NCBI RefSeq assembly: GCF_001447195.1
Contig: NZ_LFRI01000269.1
Location: 1 to 41,082, forward strand
Reading direction: 5' to 3'
Length of the DNA: 41,082 bases
Source: Aquabacterium parvum
Lineage (GTDB): Bacteria; Pseudomonadota; Gammaproteobacteria; Burkholderiales; Burkholderiaceae_C
Part shown: one piece after another, positions 25,976 through 33,132 of the stretch
Layout: every line of letters starts with the position of its first letter
Position numbering within the stretch: position 1 is the stretch's first letter
The notes under the pieces: generated by a model
The model's database searches: none
What the model was told of the DNA's origin: nothing
What the model saw: only the letters and a program-made list of their open reading frames with translations
Made by a program: the position numbers and the translations under genes

Positions 25976-27393
25976 GCAGCCCCCACCCCCAGCCTCTTCA
26001 TCAGGTCAGCGCGCAACGCCGTCATGCGCCCCGCACCAGCCCCTGCTCGATCGGCATCCGGCAACACGCCCAGCAAGGGTCGGCCCAACATCACGGTCAC
26101 GTCGGTTTCGTGGCGCACACGCTGATCCAGCCACTCGAAAGTCAAGGCCACCACAATCCCCAGCAACAATGCCCCGAGCACCGACAGGAGCAGGCCGTTG
26201 CGCAGGTTCGGACTGGCTGCGCGCGCAGGCACCGTTGCCGCGCGAATGACGGTGACATTGCTCTGCCGCGCCTGCGACTGAAACTCGATCTGAGCGGCTT
26301 TGGCCACGGCCTGGCTGTAGGCCTGGTTGGCGTTATCGACGTCGCGCTGCAAGACAGAGAACTGATCTCGCAGGGCCTTGAGCTGGGCCACGCGCGCGCG
26401 TTGGGCGTCATAGGCTGCGCGAAGCTGCGCCAGCTTTGTCGAGGCCAGTCGATCGGTGACCGCGACCCCACCGACAACGCGCTGGGTTTCTTCGGCGATG
26501 CGTGTTTTCATCTGGGCCACATTGGCCCGGGCTTTGGCCAGGTCCGGGTGGTTCTCACCCAGCCGTGTGGCCAGGTCGGCCACACGAGCCTCTTCAGCCA
26601 CCAGGCCAGCAGTCAAGGTTGACAACAGCGGGCTGTTGAGCACCTCCTGCATCTTGACGCCACTGCCGCGGCTGATGTCAGTGCGGGCACCGGACTCCCC
26701 CGCAGACACTTGTGCAGCCAACACCTGCCCCGAGAGGTCGGCCAGGCGCGCGGTCTCGAAGTCGAGCCGCTCGTCGCTGACCAGAACCCCGCCCTCCTGC
26801 TGCGCTTTCGAAAGCTTGAGCTGTGCGGCCTCGACAGCCTCGCGCAATTGCTTGGCCCGTGCGTCGAACAGGTTCGTGTACTGCTTGGCCTGGTCAACAC
26901 GGATCTCGATGTTGGTGTCGATGTAAGCCTTGGTGATGGCCTGGGTGACCTCGGCGGCGACCTGCGGCGTGGCGCCCGCATAGGCAAACGAAATCACGTT
27001 GGACTCGCGCGAGGGCTGCACCTCCAGCCGGCGCAGCGTCACCTCACTCAACCAAGTCAGCATGTCGCCCTGACCGCCGGTTTCCTCCTGCCAGCGCTGC
27101 AGGGTGGATTCGCTTTCGTTTGCCCTCAGCAACGTCAATGCGCGGCGGAGCACGCGCTCGCTGCGGAGCAAGTCAACTTGCGTGGCCATGTAAGACGCCA
27201 CGCCCAGAGCGGGGATGACATCGCCATCCACCGGGTCAGCCGACTTCACATCCAGCATCACCGACGCCTGCGCCTTGTACTGCTTGGGCTGAGACACCAG
27301 CATGGCCAGCAACGTGATGAAAACCAGGACAAACACCCCGGCCACCAGGCGCCAGCGGGCCTGGATTGACAACAAGATTTGAGTGAGGGTCAT
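25972..27393 (-). CDS. epsF: EpsF-type chain-length determinant (PCP/Wzz family)
   Basis: This 473-residue inner-membrane polysaccharide co-polymerase has TM1 at about 14-34, a Wzz domain (YKAQASVMLDVKSADPVDGD, 39-58), a long periplasmic coiled coil (about 165-360, rich in A/Q/R/E) and TM2 at about 402-422 (LLLSVLGALLLGIVVALTF), then a cytoplasmic tail. It lacks a fused kinase; epsG supplies that function. It is the first gene of the twelve-gene EPS operon, starting 31 bases downstream of a sigma-54-like promoter. Confidence 0.93.
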   Translation of the reverse strand: MTLTQILLSIQARWRLVAGVFVLVFITLLAMLVSQPKQYKAQASVMLDVKSADPVDGDVIPALGVASYMATQVDLLRSERVLRRALTLLRANESESTLQRWQEETGGQGDMLTWLSEVTLRRLEVQPSRESNVISFAYAGATPQVAAEVTQAITKAYIDTNIEIRVDQAKQYTNLFDARAKQLREAVEAAQLKLSKAQQEGGVLVSDERLDFETARLADLSGQVLAAQVSAGESGARTDISRGSGVKMQEVLNSPLLSTLTAGLVAEEARVADLATRLGENHPDLAKARANVAQMKTRIAEETQRVVGGVAVTDRLASTKLAQLRAAYDAQRARVAQLKALRDQFSVLQRDVDNANQAYSQAVAKAAQIEFQSQARQSNVTVIRAATVPARAASPNLRNGLLLSVLGALLLGIVVALTFEWLDQRVRHETDVTVMLGRPLLGVLPDADRAGAGAGRMTALRADLMKRLGVGAA

Positions 27394-27423
27394 GGGCTGA
27401 GTCCGTGTTTACCCACCCCATCA

Positions 27424-27439
27424 AGCACGCCGCGTGCCA
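27424..27439 (-). promoter_or_regulatory. Sigma-54-type promoter for the minus-strand EPS operon
   Basis: On the minus strand TGGCACG-CGGC-GTGCT matches the RpoN consensus TGGCACG-N4-TTGCW at all positions but one, with the invariant GG and GC at exact spacing. The predicted start near 27411 leaves about 18 bases of leader before epsF. No sigma-70 promoter of similar quality is seen. Confidence 0.6.
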
Positions 27440-27490
27440 TGGCCACCCCTCAACCGAGCACAAGCGGCCAACTCAGTGCACAGGGCACCA

Positions 27491-27525
27491 ACAAATCCAC
27501 CAACCGCGCCACAACAGGGATTTGT
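27491..27525. promoter_or_regulatory. Inverted repeat between the divergent EPS promoters, candidate enhancer
   Basis: ACAAATCC (27491-27498) and GGATTTGT (27518-27525) form a perfect 8-base inverted repeat with a 19-base spacer, 50-70 bases from one sigma-54-like site and about 90-125 from the other. The position fits an upstream activator site shared by both promoters. Confidence 0.4.
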
Positions 27526-27566
27526 CAAGCCACGCCAACGCACCCGTTTCGTGCAAGGGGTCTGCG

Positions 27567-27581
27567 CCAGCGCCACGCTGG
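27567..27581. promoter_or_regulatory. Second short palindrome in the EPS intergenic region
   Basis: CCAGCG-CCA-CGCTGG is a perfect 6-base inverted repeat with a 3-base spacer, 36 bases upstream of the rightward sigma-54-like site. It could be a regulator site or a small hairpin. Confidence 0.3.
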
Positions 27582-27616
27582 GGCAAACCTGAGGTGCCCG
27601 TCCCCATCCGGCCACA

Positions 27617-27632
27617 TGGCACACCACATGCA
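27617..27632 (+). promoter_or_regulatory. Sigma-54-type promoter for the rightward EPS arm
   Basis: TGGCACA-CCAC-ATGCA matches the RpoN consensus at every defined position except one T, with exact GG/GC spacing. Transcription would start near 27644, about 40 bases before the sugar transferase ATG. It is the mirror partner of the site at 27424-27439. Confidence 0.6.
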
Positions 27633-27683
27633 ATACCAAAAAACAAGGCAGGAAAACCTGCATCCTCCAGGGAGCCCCCGAAC

Positions 27684-28361
27684 ATGCCCAGCTCAACGTC
27701 CTACGTGGTCACAGGCCTGAGCGTCAAGTCACGCCTGCGCGAGAAGAACCGCTTCGATCGCCTCATCACCTGGCTCAACCAGTTGGGCGCCGCCATCCTG
27801 CTCACGCTGTTCGCCCCGCTGATGGCCGTGGTCGCCTGGCTGATCTGGCGCCGCGACGGCCGCCCCATCTTCTTCGGGCACTACCGCGTCGGCCGAGATG
27901 GCCAGATGTTCAAGTGCTGGAAGTTCCGCAGCATGGTGCTGAACTCGGCCGAGATGCTGGCCGATCTGCTCAAGAACGACCCCGCCGCCCGCGCCGAATG
28001 GGACCGCGACCAGAAGCTCACCAACGACCCCCGCATCACCCCCGTGGGCGCCTTCCTGCGCAAAACCAGCCTGGACGAGCTGCCCCAGCTGTTCAACGTG
28101 CTCAAGGGCGAAATGCGCTTGGTCGGCCCCCGCCCCATCACCCTGGCAGAGCTCGACCGCTACGGCGAAGCGCGTTGGCACTACCTCAACGCCATGCCCG
28201 GCATGACGGGGCTCTGGCAAGTCAGTGGTCGCAGCGACACCACCTACGAAGAGCGCGTCGAGCTCGACCGGGACTACGTCGAGCAGCGCAGCCTCTGGAG
28301 CGACGCGGTGATCCTGGTCAAGACCATCGCCGTGGTCCTGGGCAAAGGTGGCGCGCGCTGA
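27684..28361 (+). CDS. Sugar-phosphate transferase initiating EPS synthesis
   Basis: This 225-residue monotopic phosphoglycosyl transferase (WcaJ/PglC catalytic core, EpsB-like) links the first sugar-1-phosphate to undecaprenyl phosphate. It has one membrane-associated helix (about 33-55, LGAAILLTLFAPLMAVVAWL), GQMFKCWKFRSMV, DPRITPVGAFLRKTSLDELP with the catalytic Asp-Glu pair, RLVGPRPI, and MPGMTGLWQVSGRS. The large N-terminal membrane domain of WcaJ is absent, so this is the short form. The ATG at 27684 follows GGGAG (27670-27674) with 9-base spacing; the longer frame has no family support. First gene of the rightward EPS arm. Confidence 0.95.
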   Translation: MPSSTSYVVTGLSVKSRLREKNRFDRLITWLNQLGAAILLTLFAPLMAVVAWLIWRRDGRPIFFGHYRVGRDGQMFKCWKFRSMVLNSAEMLADLLKNDPAARAEWDRDQKLTNDPRITPVGAFLRKTSLDELPQLFNVLKGEMRLVGPRPITLAELDRYGEARWHYLNAMPGMTGLWQVSGRSDTTYEERVELDRDYVEQRSLWSDAVILVKTIAVVLGKGGAR

Positions 28362-28375
28362 ACCCCGTCGACCCC

Positions 28376-29539
28376 ATGACCAACCTCTCCGACGTTCAAC
28401 ACGCCTTGTCGCCCCCGCAGGGCCACGTCCTGCACATCGTGGGCGACCTCACCGAAGCCGTCTTCGGCTTCATGGGCCCGGCCACCGACACCCTCGCGCG
28501 CGCCGGCTACCGACAGACCGTGGTGATGCTTGACCAGCCCCGGCACCGACACCTGCAAGGCCGCTTTCACAAAGCCATCCACCTGGTCACCGTGCCTTGC
28601 GAAGAGCGCAGCCGCAAGCACTGGCTGACCCTGGCCAAGGTGGTGCAGCAGCAGATCGGCCAGCACGCCTTCAGCGCGGTGCACCTGCACGGCTTCCTGC
28701 CCTGGGCGCTGGGCACGCGCATGGGCCGGCTGCTGCCGCGCGAGACCCGCGTCTATTACTCGCCTCACGGCTCGCGCACGCTGGGCCTGCTGCGCCCGCT
28801 GCAGACCATCGTGGGCGCGCTGATGTCGCTGGCCGGCGTGCGCCAACCCGAGGTCATCGCCAGCAGCCTGTCCGATGCCCAGAGGCTCAAAGGCCTGGTT
28901 GCGGCCGCGATCAAGACCGCCGAAACACCCGTTGACGAGCGCTTCTTCACCGCCGAACGCCACGAAGCCCGCCGCCCCCTGCTCGTCTCGGGCGACCCGG
29001 AGGGCAACCCACGCTCGGTCGAGCTCTTTTGCCGTTTGGCCGTGCTGCTCAGCGCCGCCGAGCTGGGCCTGAGCTTCAACTGGTTCGGCCCGACCGACGA
29101 GCTCACCGCCGCACGCCTGAAGGCGGCCAACGTGGGCGGCTACGCCATCGACGAAACCACCGAGCTCGTCTCGCGCCTGTCTGCAGGCTGGATCTTCATG
29201 GCCGCCAGCGAGGCCGAGCAGTTCCCCGTCATGCTGAGCTGGGCCATGGCCCTGGGCCTGCCCTGCGTGGCCGCCGACACGCCCCACCACCGCGACCTGA
29301 TCCGCGACGGCGCCACCGGCCTGCTCTACCGCTCCGAAGAAGAGGCCCTGGCCCAGGTCAGCCGCCTCATCGACGACCCGGCCCTGCGCGACAAGCTCGG
29401 CCAGGCCGCGCGCCAGCAGGTGCGCGAGCGCCTGAGCCCCGCGCGCCTGGACCAGGCCATCCTGGGCGCCTACGCAGGCGCCGCCCAGCCCACCGCCTCG
29501 GCGGGCCGCGTGAGCCCGCCCGAACAGAGCCCGGCGTGA
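28376..29539 (+). CDS. Glycosyltransferase, GT4-like
   Basis: This 387-residue GT-B protein is less typical than the others. It begins HVLHIVGDLTEAVFGFMGPA (from residue about 17), has YYSPHGSRTLGLLRPLQ in the middle and the donor-side ASEAEQFPVMLSWAMALGLPCVAAD with the GT4-like E residues, ending in a low-complexity tail. The ATG at 28376 lies 14 bases after the sugar transferase stop; the long upstream frame is a shadow. It is probably the second sugar-adding step in the pathway, co-transcribed with the sugar transferase. Confidence 0.88.
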   Translation: MTNLSDVQHALSPPQGHVLHIVGDLTEAVFGFMGPATDTLARAGYRQTVVMLDQPRHRHLQGRFHKAIHLVTVPCEERSRKHWLTLAKVVQQQIGQHAFSAVHLHGFLPWALGTRMGRLLPRETRVYYSPHGSRTLGLLRPLQTIVGALMSLAGVRQPEVIASSLSDAQRLKGLVAAAIKTAETPVDERFFTAERHEARRPLLVSGDPEGNPRSVELFCRLAVLLSAAELGLSFNWFGPTDELTAARLKAANVGGYAIDETTELVSRLSAGWIFMAASEAEQFPVMLSWAMALGLPCVAADTPHHRDLIRDGATGLLYRSEEEALAQVSRLIDDPALRDKLGQAARQQVRERLSPARLDQAILGAYAGAAQPTASAGRVSPPEQSPA

Positions 29540-29550
29540 TCGCAAGCTGA

Positions 29551-29565
29551 GGCCGGGCCCCGGCC
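29551..29565 (+). terminator. GC-rich hairpin after the rightward EPS arm
   Basis: GGCCGG-GCC-CCGGCC is a perfect 6-base stem with a 3-base loop, 11 bases after the glycosyltransferase stop. No T-run follows, so termination strength is uncertain. Confidence 0.35.
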
Positions 29566-29624
29566 CCATGCCGGAGGCCTTGGAGGAGAATCGGGGGTTT
29601 GCATGCGACCTGCGGACCCCGACG

Positions 29625-30830
29625 ATGAAAACGATCACCCTGCGCGAAGGCAAAGAGCGCTCCTTGCTGCGCCGACACCCCTGGGTCTTCCAGGGCAGCA
29701 TCGCCAAAGGCGGCGGTGACGCGGGCGAGACCGTGCGCGTGCAGTCCCACGACGGCCAGTTCCTGTGCTGGGCCGCCTTCAGCCCCAGCTCGCAGATCCG
29801 TGTGCGCGCCTGGAGCTTCGACGAGGCCGAGCGCATCGATGCATCGTTCTTCGCCCGCCGCGTGCAAGCGGCGGTGGCCTTGCGCCGGCGCTTGGCCATC
29901 GCCTCCAACGGTGTGCGCCTGATCCACGGCGAAGCCGACGGCCTGCCCGGCCTCGTCGTCGACCAGTACGACGACGTGCTCTCAGCGCAGTTCCTGAGCT
30001 GCGGCACAGAGCGCTGGAAGAACGCCATCGCCGACGCACTCGTCGCGGCCACCGGCTGCCCCTTCATTTACGAGCGCTCCGACGTCAGCGTGCGCGGCCT
30101 CGAAGGCCTGGCGCCGGTCACCGGCTGGTTGCGCCACCCCGATGCCCCCAGCGGCGACAAGCGCCCCACCGAAGTCACCATCGACGAAAACGGCTGGAAG
30201 CTCACCCTGGACGTGGCCGAAGGCCACAAGACCGGCTACTACCTCGACCAGCGCGACAACCGCGGCCTGTTCGCCAAACTGGTGCGCGAGCTGGGGTGCC
30301 AGACCGTGCTCAACTGCTACAGCTACACCGGCGGCTTCAGCGTGGCCGCCCTGGCCGGTGGCGCATCGCACGTCACCAGCGTCGACTCATCAGGCCCCGC
30401 TTTGGTGCGCGCCACGAACCACGTCGCCCTCAACGGCTTCGACCCCGCTGCGCACACCGCCCTGGACGCCGACGTCAACGCCACGCTGCGCCAGTTCCTG
30501 CAAGACGGCCGCAGCTTCGACGCCATCGTGCTCGACCCACCCAAGTTCGCCCCCAGCGCCGCCCACGCCGACCGCGCCAGCCGCGCCTACAAGGACATCA
30601 ACCGGCTGGCCCTCAAGCTGCTGAACCCCGGCGGCCTGCTGCTGACCTTCTCCTGCTCGGGCGGCATCAGCGCCGACCTCTTTCACAAAATCGTCGCAGG
30701 CGCCGGCCTGGACGCCCAGGTCGACGGCTACCTGCTGCGCCGACTGGAGGCCACCAGCGACCACCCAACCACCATCACCTTTCCTGAAGGCGAGTACCTC
30801 AAGGGCCTGGCCATCGTCCGCAAGGGTTGA
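29625..30830 (+). CDS. rlmI: 23S rRNA m5C methyltransferase RlmI-type
   Basis: This 401-residue SAM-dependent RNA methyltransferase matches RlmI (YccW), which methylates C1962 of 23S rRNA. It has an N-terminal PUA domain (about 1-75), the family signature HKTGYYLDQRDNR (201-213), the SAM-binding NCYSYTGGFSVAAL (230-243), LDPPKFAPS (303-311) and the cysteine motif TFSCSGG with C344. The ATG at 29625 starts the usual MKTITLREGKERSLLRRHPWVF. It is not related in function to the EPS genes and probably marks the conserved chromosome flank of the locus. Confidence 0.93.
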   Translation: MKTITLREGKERSLLRRHPWVFQGSIAKGGGDAGETVRVQSHDGQFLCWAAFSPSSQIRVRAWSFDEAERIDASFFARRVQAAVALRRRLAIASNGVRLIHGEADGLPGLVVDQYDDVLSAQFLSCGTERWKNAIADALVAATGCPFIYERSDVSVRGLEGLAPVTGWLRHPDAPSGDKRPTEVTIDENGWKLTLDVAEGHKTGYYLDQRDNRGLFAKLVRELGCQTVLNCYSYTGGFSVAALAGGASHVTSVDSSGPALVRATNHVALNGFDPAAHTALDADVNATLRQFLQDGRSFDAIVLDPPKFAPSAAHADRASRAYKDINRLALKLLNPGGLLLTFSCSGGISADLFHKIVAGAGLDAQVDGYLLRRLEATSDHPTTITFPEGEYLKGLAIVRKG

Positions 30831-30859
30831 ATCGACGAACACCTGACGAATCTCACGGT

Positions 30860-30885
30860 ATTGTTCAGTTGGACAACAATTGAAC
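30860..30885. promoter_or_regulatory. Overlapping inverted repeats upstream of the AraC-type regulator
   Basis: ATTGTT (30860-30865) / AACAAT (30875-30880) and GTTCA (30863-30867) / TGAAC (30881-30885) are perfect, overlapping inverted repeats. They lie 25-50 bases upstream of a -10-like CATAAT (30910-30915) before the regulator gene. A self-binding or repressor site is plausible. Confidence 0.35.
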
Positions 30886-30947
30886 GGCCGGGGTCTTTGG
30901 CCCCTCGGACATAATTGGATGAGAATGTGAATCGTTTGGATGTGGCC

Positions 30948-32036
30948 ATGAACGCCAAAAGCCTTCCCAGGCAGTTGTGGGATTTCCGCCGAGGCATGGC
31001 CACGGCCCGTGTGCTGTGCCAGCTCGGCCAGGACCATGGCTTGAGCCTGGATCAACTGCTGCAGCACACCGGCCTGAGCCGCGCCCAGCTGGAAGACCCC
31101 AAGGGCGAGATCGAAGCCCAGCAAGAAATCCAGGTCATCCGCAACCTGATCAGCGCCCTGCCCCACGTGCCCACGCTGGGCATCGAAGCCGGCTGCCGCT
31201 ACCACGTCACCACCTACGGCCTGTGGGGCTACGCCGTGCTCTCCAGCCCGACGCTGGGCATGGCCGTGAGCATGGCCTCGCGCATGCTCAACCAGACCTT
31301 CTCGCTGACCACCAACGAGGTCGAGCAGGTGGGCGAGCAGGTGTTCGTGACCTACCACGCCGACCACCTGCCACCCGAGGTTCGCCAGTTCATCGTCGAC
31401 CGCGACCGCGCCGCCGTGCTCACCTTGCAGCGCGAGATCCTGGGCCAGCCCATGCCCTACCAGGCCGTGCACATGCGCCGCACCGAGCCCTCGGCCGAAC
31501 TCACCCAGGCCTACACCGAGCTCTTCGGCGTGCGCCCGCAGTTCGGCCAGGCGCACGACCGCAGCGTCTTCGCCGCCTCGCTGATGCACGAGCCACTGCC
31601 CCAGGCCGACCCGCACACCGCCGCCCTGTGCGAGCAGATGTGCAAGAAGCTGGTCGACGCACGCAGCAGCCGCACCGGCGTGGCCGCCCAGGTGCGCGAC
31701 CGCCTGATGCGCACGCCCGGCCGCATCCCGGACATGGAAGCCATCGCCGCCGAGATGAACATCACCTCGCGCACGCTGCGCCGCCACCTCACCACCGAGG
31801 GCGCGTCCTTTCGCGCCTTGCTTGAAGAGGTGCGCTCCACCCTGGCCGAAGAGCTGATGACCACCGCGTCCCTGACGCACTCGGAAATCGCCGAGCGCCT
31901 GGGCTACGCCGACGTCACCACCTTCATCGAAGCCTTCCGCCGCTGGAAGGGCGTGCCGCCCAGCGAGTTCCGCAAAGCCCAGGGCCTGCTGCGCCCAGGC
32001 GGGCCGGTGGTCAGGCGGCGCTTCATCCCACGCTGA
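30948..32036 (+). CDS. AraC-family transcriptional regulator
   Basis: This protein of about 362 residues has an Arabinose_bd-type N-terminal ligand domain (about 10-215; GIEAGCRYHVTTYGLWGYAVLSSPTL) and a C-terminal AraC double helix-turn-helix (about 255-350) ending in LTHSEIAERLGYADVTTFIEAFRRWKG (read in two parts) and VPPSEFRK. This architecture (OruR/ToxT-like) senses small hydrophobic ligands or fatty acids in known members. The start may be ATG 30948 or GTG 30927; neither has a good ribosome site, and a -10-like CATAAT lies at 30910-30915. Targets unknown; no metabolic operon is adjacent. Confidence 0.9.
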   Translation: MNAKSLPRQLWDFRRGMATARVLCQLGQDHGLSLDQLLQHTGLSRAQLEDPKGEIEAQQEIQVIRNLISALPHVPTLGIEAGCRYHVTTYGLWGYAVLSSPTLGMAVSMASRMLNQTFSLTTNEVEQVGEQVFVTYHADHLPPEVRQFIVDRDRAAVLTLQREILGQPMPYQAVHMRRTEPSAELTQAYTELFGVRPQFGQAHDRSVFAASLMHEPLPQADPHTAALCEQMCKKLVDARSSRTGVAAQVRDRLMRTPGRIPDMEAIAAEMNITSRTLRRHLTTEGASFRALLEEVRSTLAEELMTTASLTHSEIAERLGYADVTTFIEAFRRWKGVPPSEFRKAQGLLRPGGPVVRRRFIPR

Positions 32037-32058
32037 AAGCCCATAAAGGCGGCTTGGA

Positions 32059-32081
32059 CGCGAACTGTTTCACGGTTCGCG
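32059..32081 (+). terminator. Hairpin between the AraC gene and the HDOD gene
   Basis: CGCGAAC (32059-32065) and GTTCGCG (32075-32081) form a perfect 7-base stem; with two further pairs (one G-T) the loop shrinks to TTTCA. It starts 23 bases after the regulator's stop. No T-run follows. It could be a terminator or an operator for the next gene. Confidence 0.4.
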
Positions 32082-32129
32082 GCGCCCTCACGCGCCTAGA
32101 CTGCGGGCAAGCGACCGAGGTTTCCCGCC

Positions 32130-32960
32130 ATGAGCATCTCTCCCCAACTGCGCAACCTGAACATCGACCTGCCGGCTTGTCCGAGCACGCTGGTCAAGCT
32201 GTCCTTGCTGATGTCCGACGAGAACAGCTCGACGGACCAGCTCGCCGCCCTGATCGAGACCGACATGGCCCTGTCCTCGGCCGTGGTGCGCACGGTGAAC
32301 TCGGCGCTGTTCGGCCTGCTCAAGCGCGTCGAAACCGTGCACGAAGGCATCCGCTACCTGGGCATGGCACAGGTCGCCGGCCTGACTTATGAAATCGGCC
32401 TGCGTGGCGCCTTCCCGCCCAGCCCGCTGCTGCAAAGCATCTGGGACCGCGCCGGCGTTCGCGGCCTGGCCATGGGCCGCATCGCCCGCCAGCTCGACGT
32501 CGACCCCTGGCTGGCGCACACCACCGGCCTGTTCGCCGAAAGCGGCCGCGCCGTGCTCTATGCCTACGACCGCCAGCGCTATGCCGCGCTCGAGGTCGAT
32601 CCGGCCGACGAGTCGATGCTTTGCGCGGCCGAGATCGAAGCCTTCGGCGTGAGCCACTCTGCCCTGGGCGGCGCGCTGTGCCAGTCCTGGGGCCTCTCGC
32701 GCGAGGTCAGCGACTGCGTGCGCGCCCGCCCGAACAGCCCCACGCAGTGGTCCCAGGAGCGCCCCCCCGTGCAAAAGCTGCTGACCATCAGCGCTGCGGT
32801 GGACGCCCTGCTGCTCAACCCGGTGCGCTCCAGCGACCCCGCCAGCGTCTGGGCCGAGCTCGAACCGATTTCGCACCAGGTTGGCCTGCACTTCCAGGCC
32901 TTCCAATTGGCCACCATGCGGGTCTGCGAACGCCTGAACCTCGGCTCCAGCGAGGTCTGA
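32130..32960 (+). CDS. HDOD-domain signalling protein
   Basis: This 276-residue cytoplasmic protein has the HDOD domain over residues about 8-200 (LPACPSTLVKLSLLMSDENSSTDQLAALIETD, then SSAVVRTVNSALFG and VETVHEGIRYLGMAQV). HDOD proteins are HD-related but lack the metal-binding His-Asp pair and act in c-di-GMP-linked and chemotaxis-related regulation. The ATG at 32130 follows GAGG (32117-32120). It stands between an AraC regulator and a hybrid kinase, near a diguanylate cyclase, so a signalling role fits. No output domain is attached. Confidence 0.9.
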   Translation: MSISPQLRNLNIDLPACPSTLVKLSLLMSDENSSTDQLAALIETDMALSSAVVRTVNSALFGLLKRVETVHEGIRYLGMAQVAGLTYEIGLRGAFPPSPLLQSIWDRAGVRGLAMGRIARQLDVDPWLAHTTGLFAESGRAVLYAYDRQRYAALEVDPADESMLCAAEIEAFGVSHSALGGALCQSWGLSREVSDCVRARPNSPTQWSQERPPVQKLLTISAAVDALLLNPVRSSDPASVWAELEPISHQVGLHFQAFQLATMRVCERLNLGSSEV

Positions 32961-32978
32961 GCGCCTGCGCCGCGCGTG

Positions 32979-32998
32979 CACCCCGGTTTCACGGGGTG
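32979..32998 (+). terminator. Hairpin after the HDOD gene
   Basis: CACCCCG (32979-32985) and CGGGGTG (32992-32998) form a perfect 7-base stem with loop GTTTCA, 18 bases after the stop. It is followed by GCAAAAC rather than a T-run, so it may be a weak terminator. Confidence 0.45.
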
Positions 32999-33015
32999 GC
33001 AAAACGGCGTGTCCC

Positions 33016-33080
33016 GATGTTTGTCCCGTTGACATGACCTGCCAGCCGTCGCAGGATCGGTGTCCTAATTGACAAACATC
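33016..33080. promoter_or_regulatory. 10-base perfect inverted repeat flanking promoter-like sequence
   Basis: GATGTTTGTC (33016-33025) and GACAAACATC (33071-33080) are exact reverse complements 55 bases apart centre to centre. A TTGACA hexamer lies just after the left arm (33029-33034), and a second TTGACA (33069-33074) overlaps the right arm. It lies 50-120 bases upstream of the hybrid kinase start. It could be paired operators for looping or a long RNA stem. Confidence 0.45.
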
Positions 33081-33132
33081 AGGGCAGCCTGGGCAACGCA
33101 CTGCGGAGCGCTTGCAGGGCAGGCCAGCCAGC

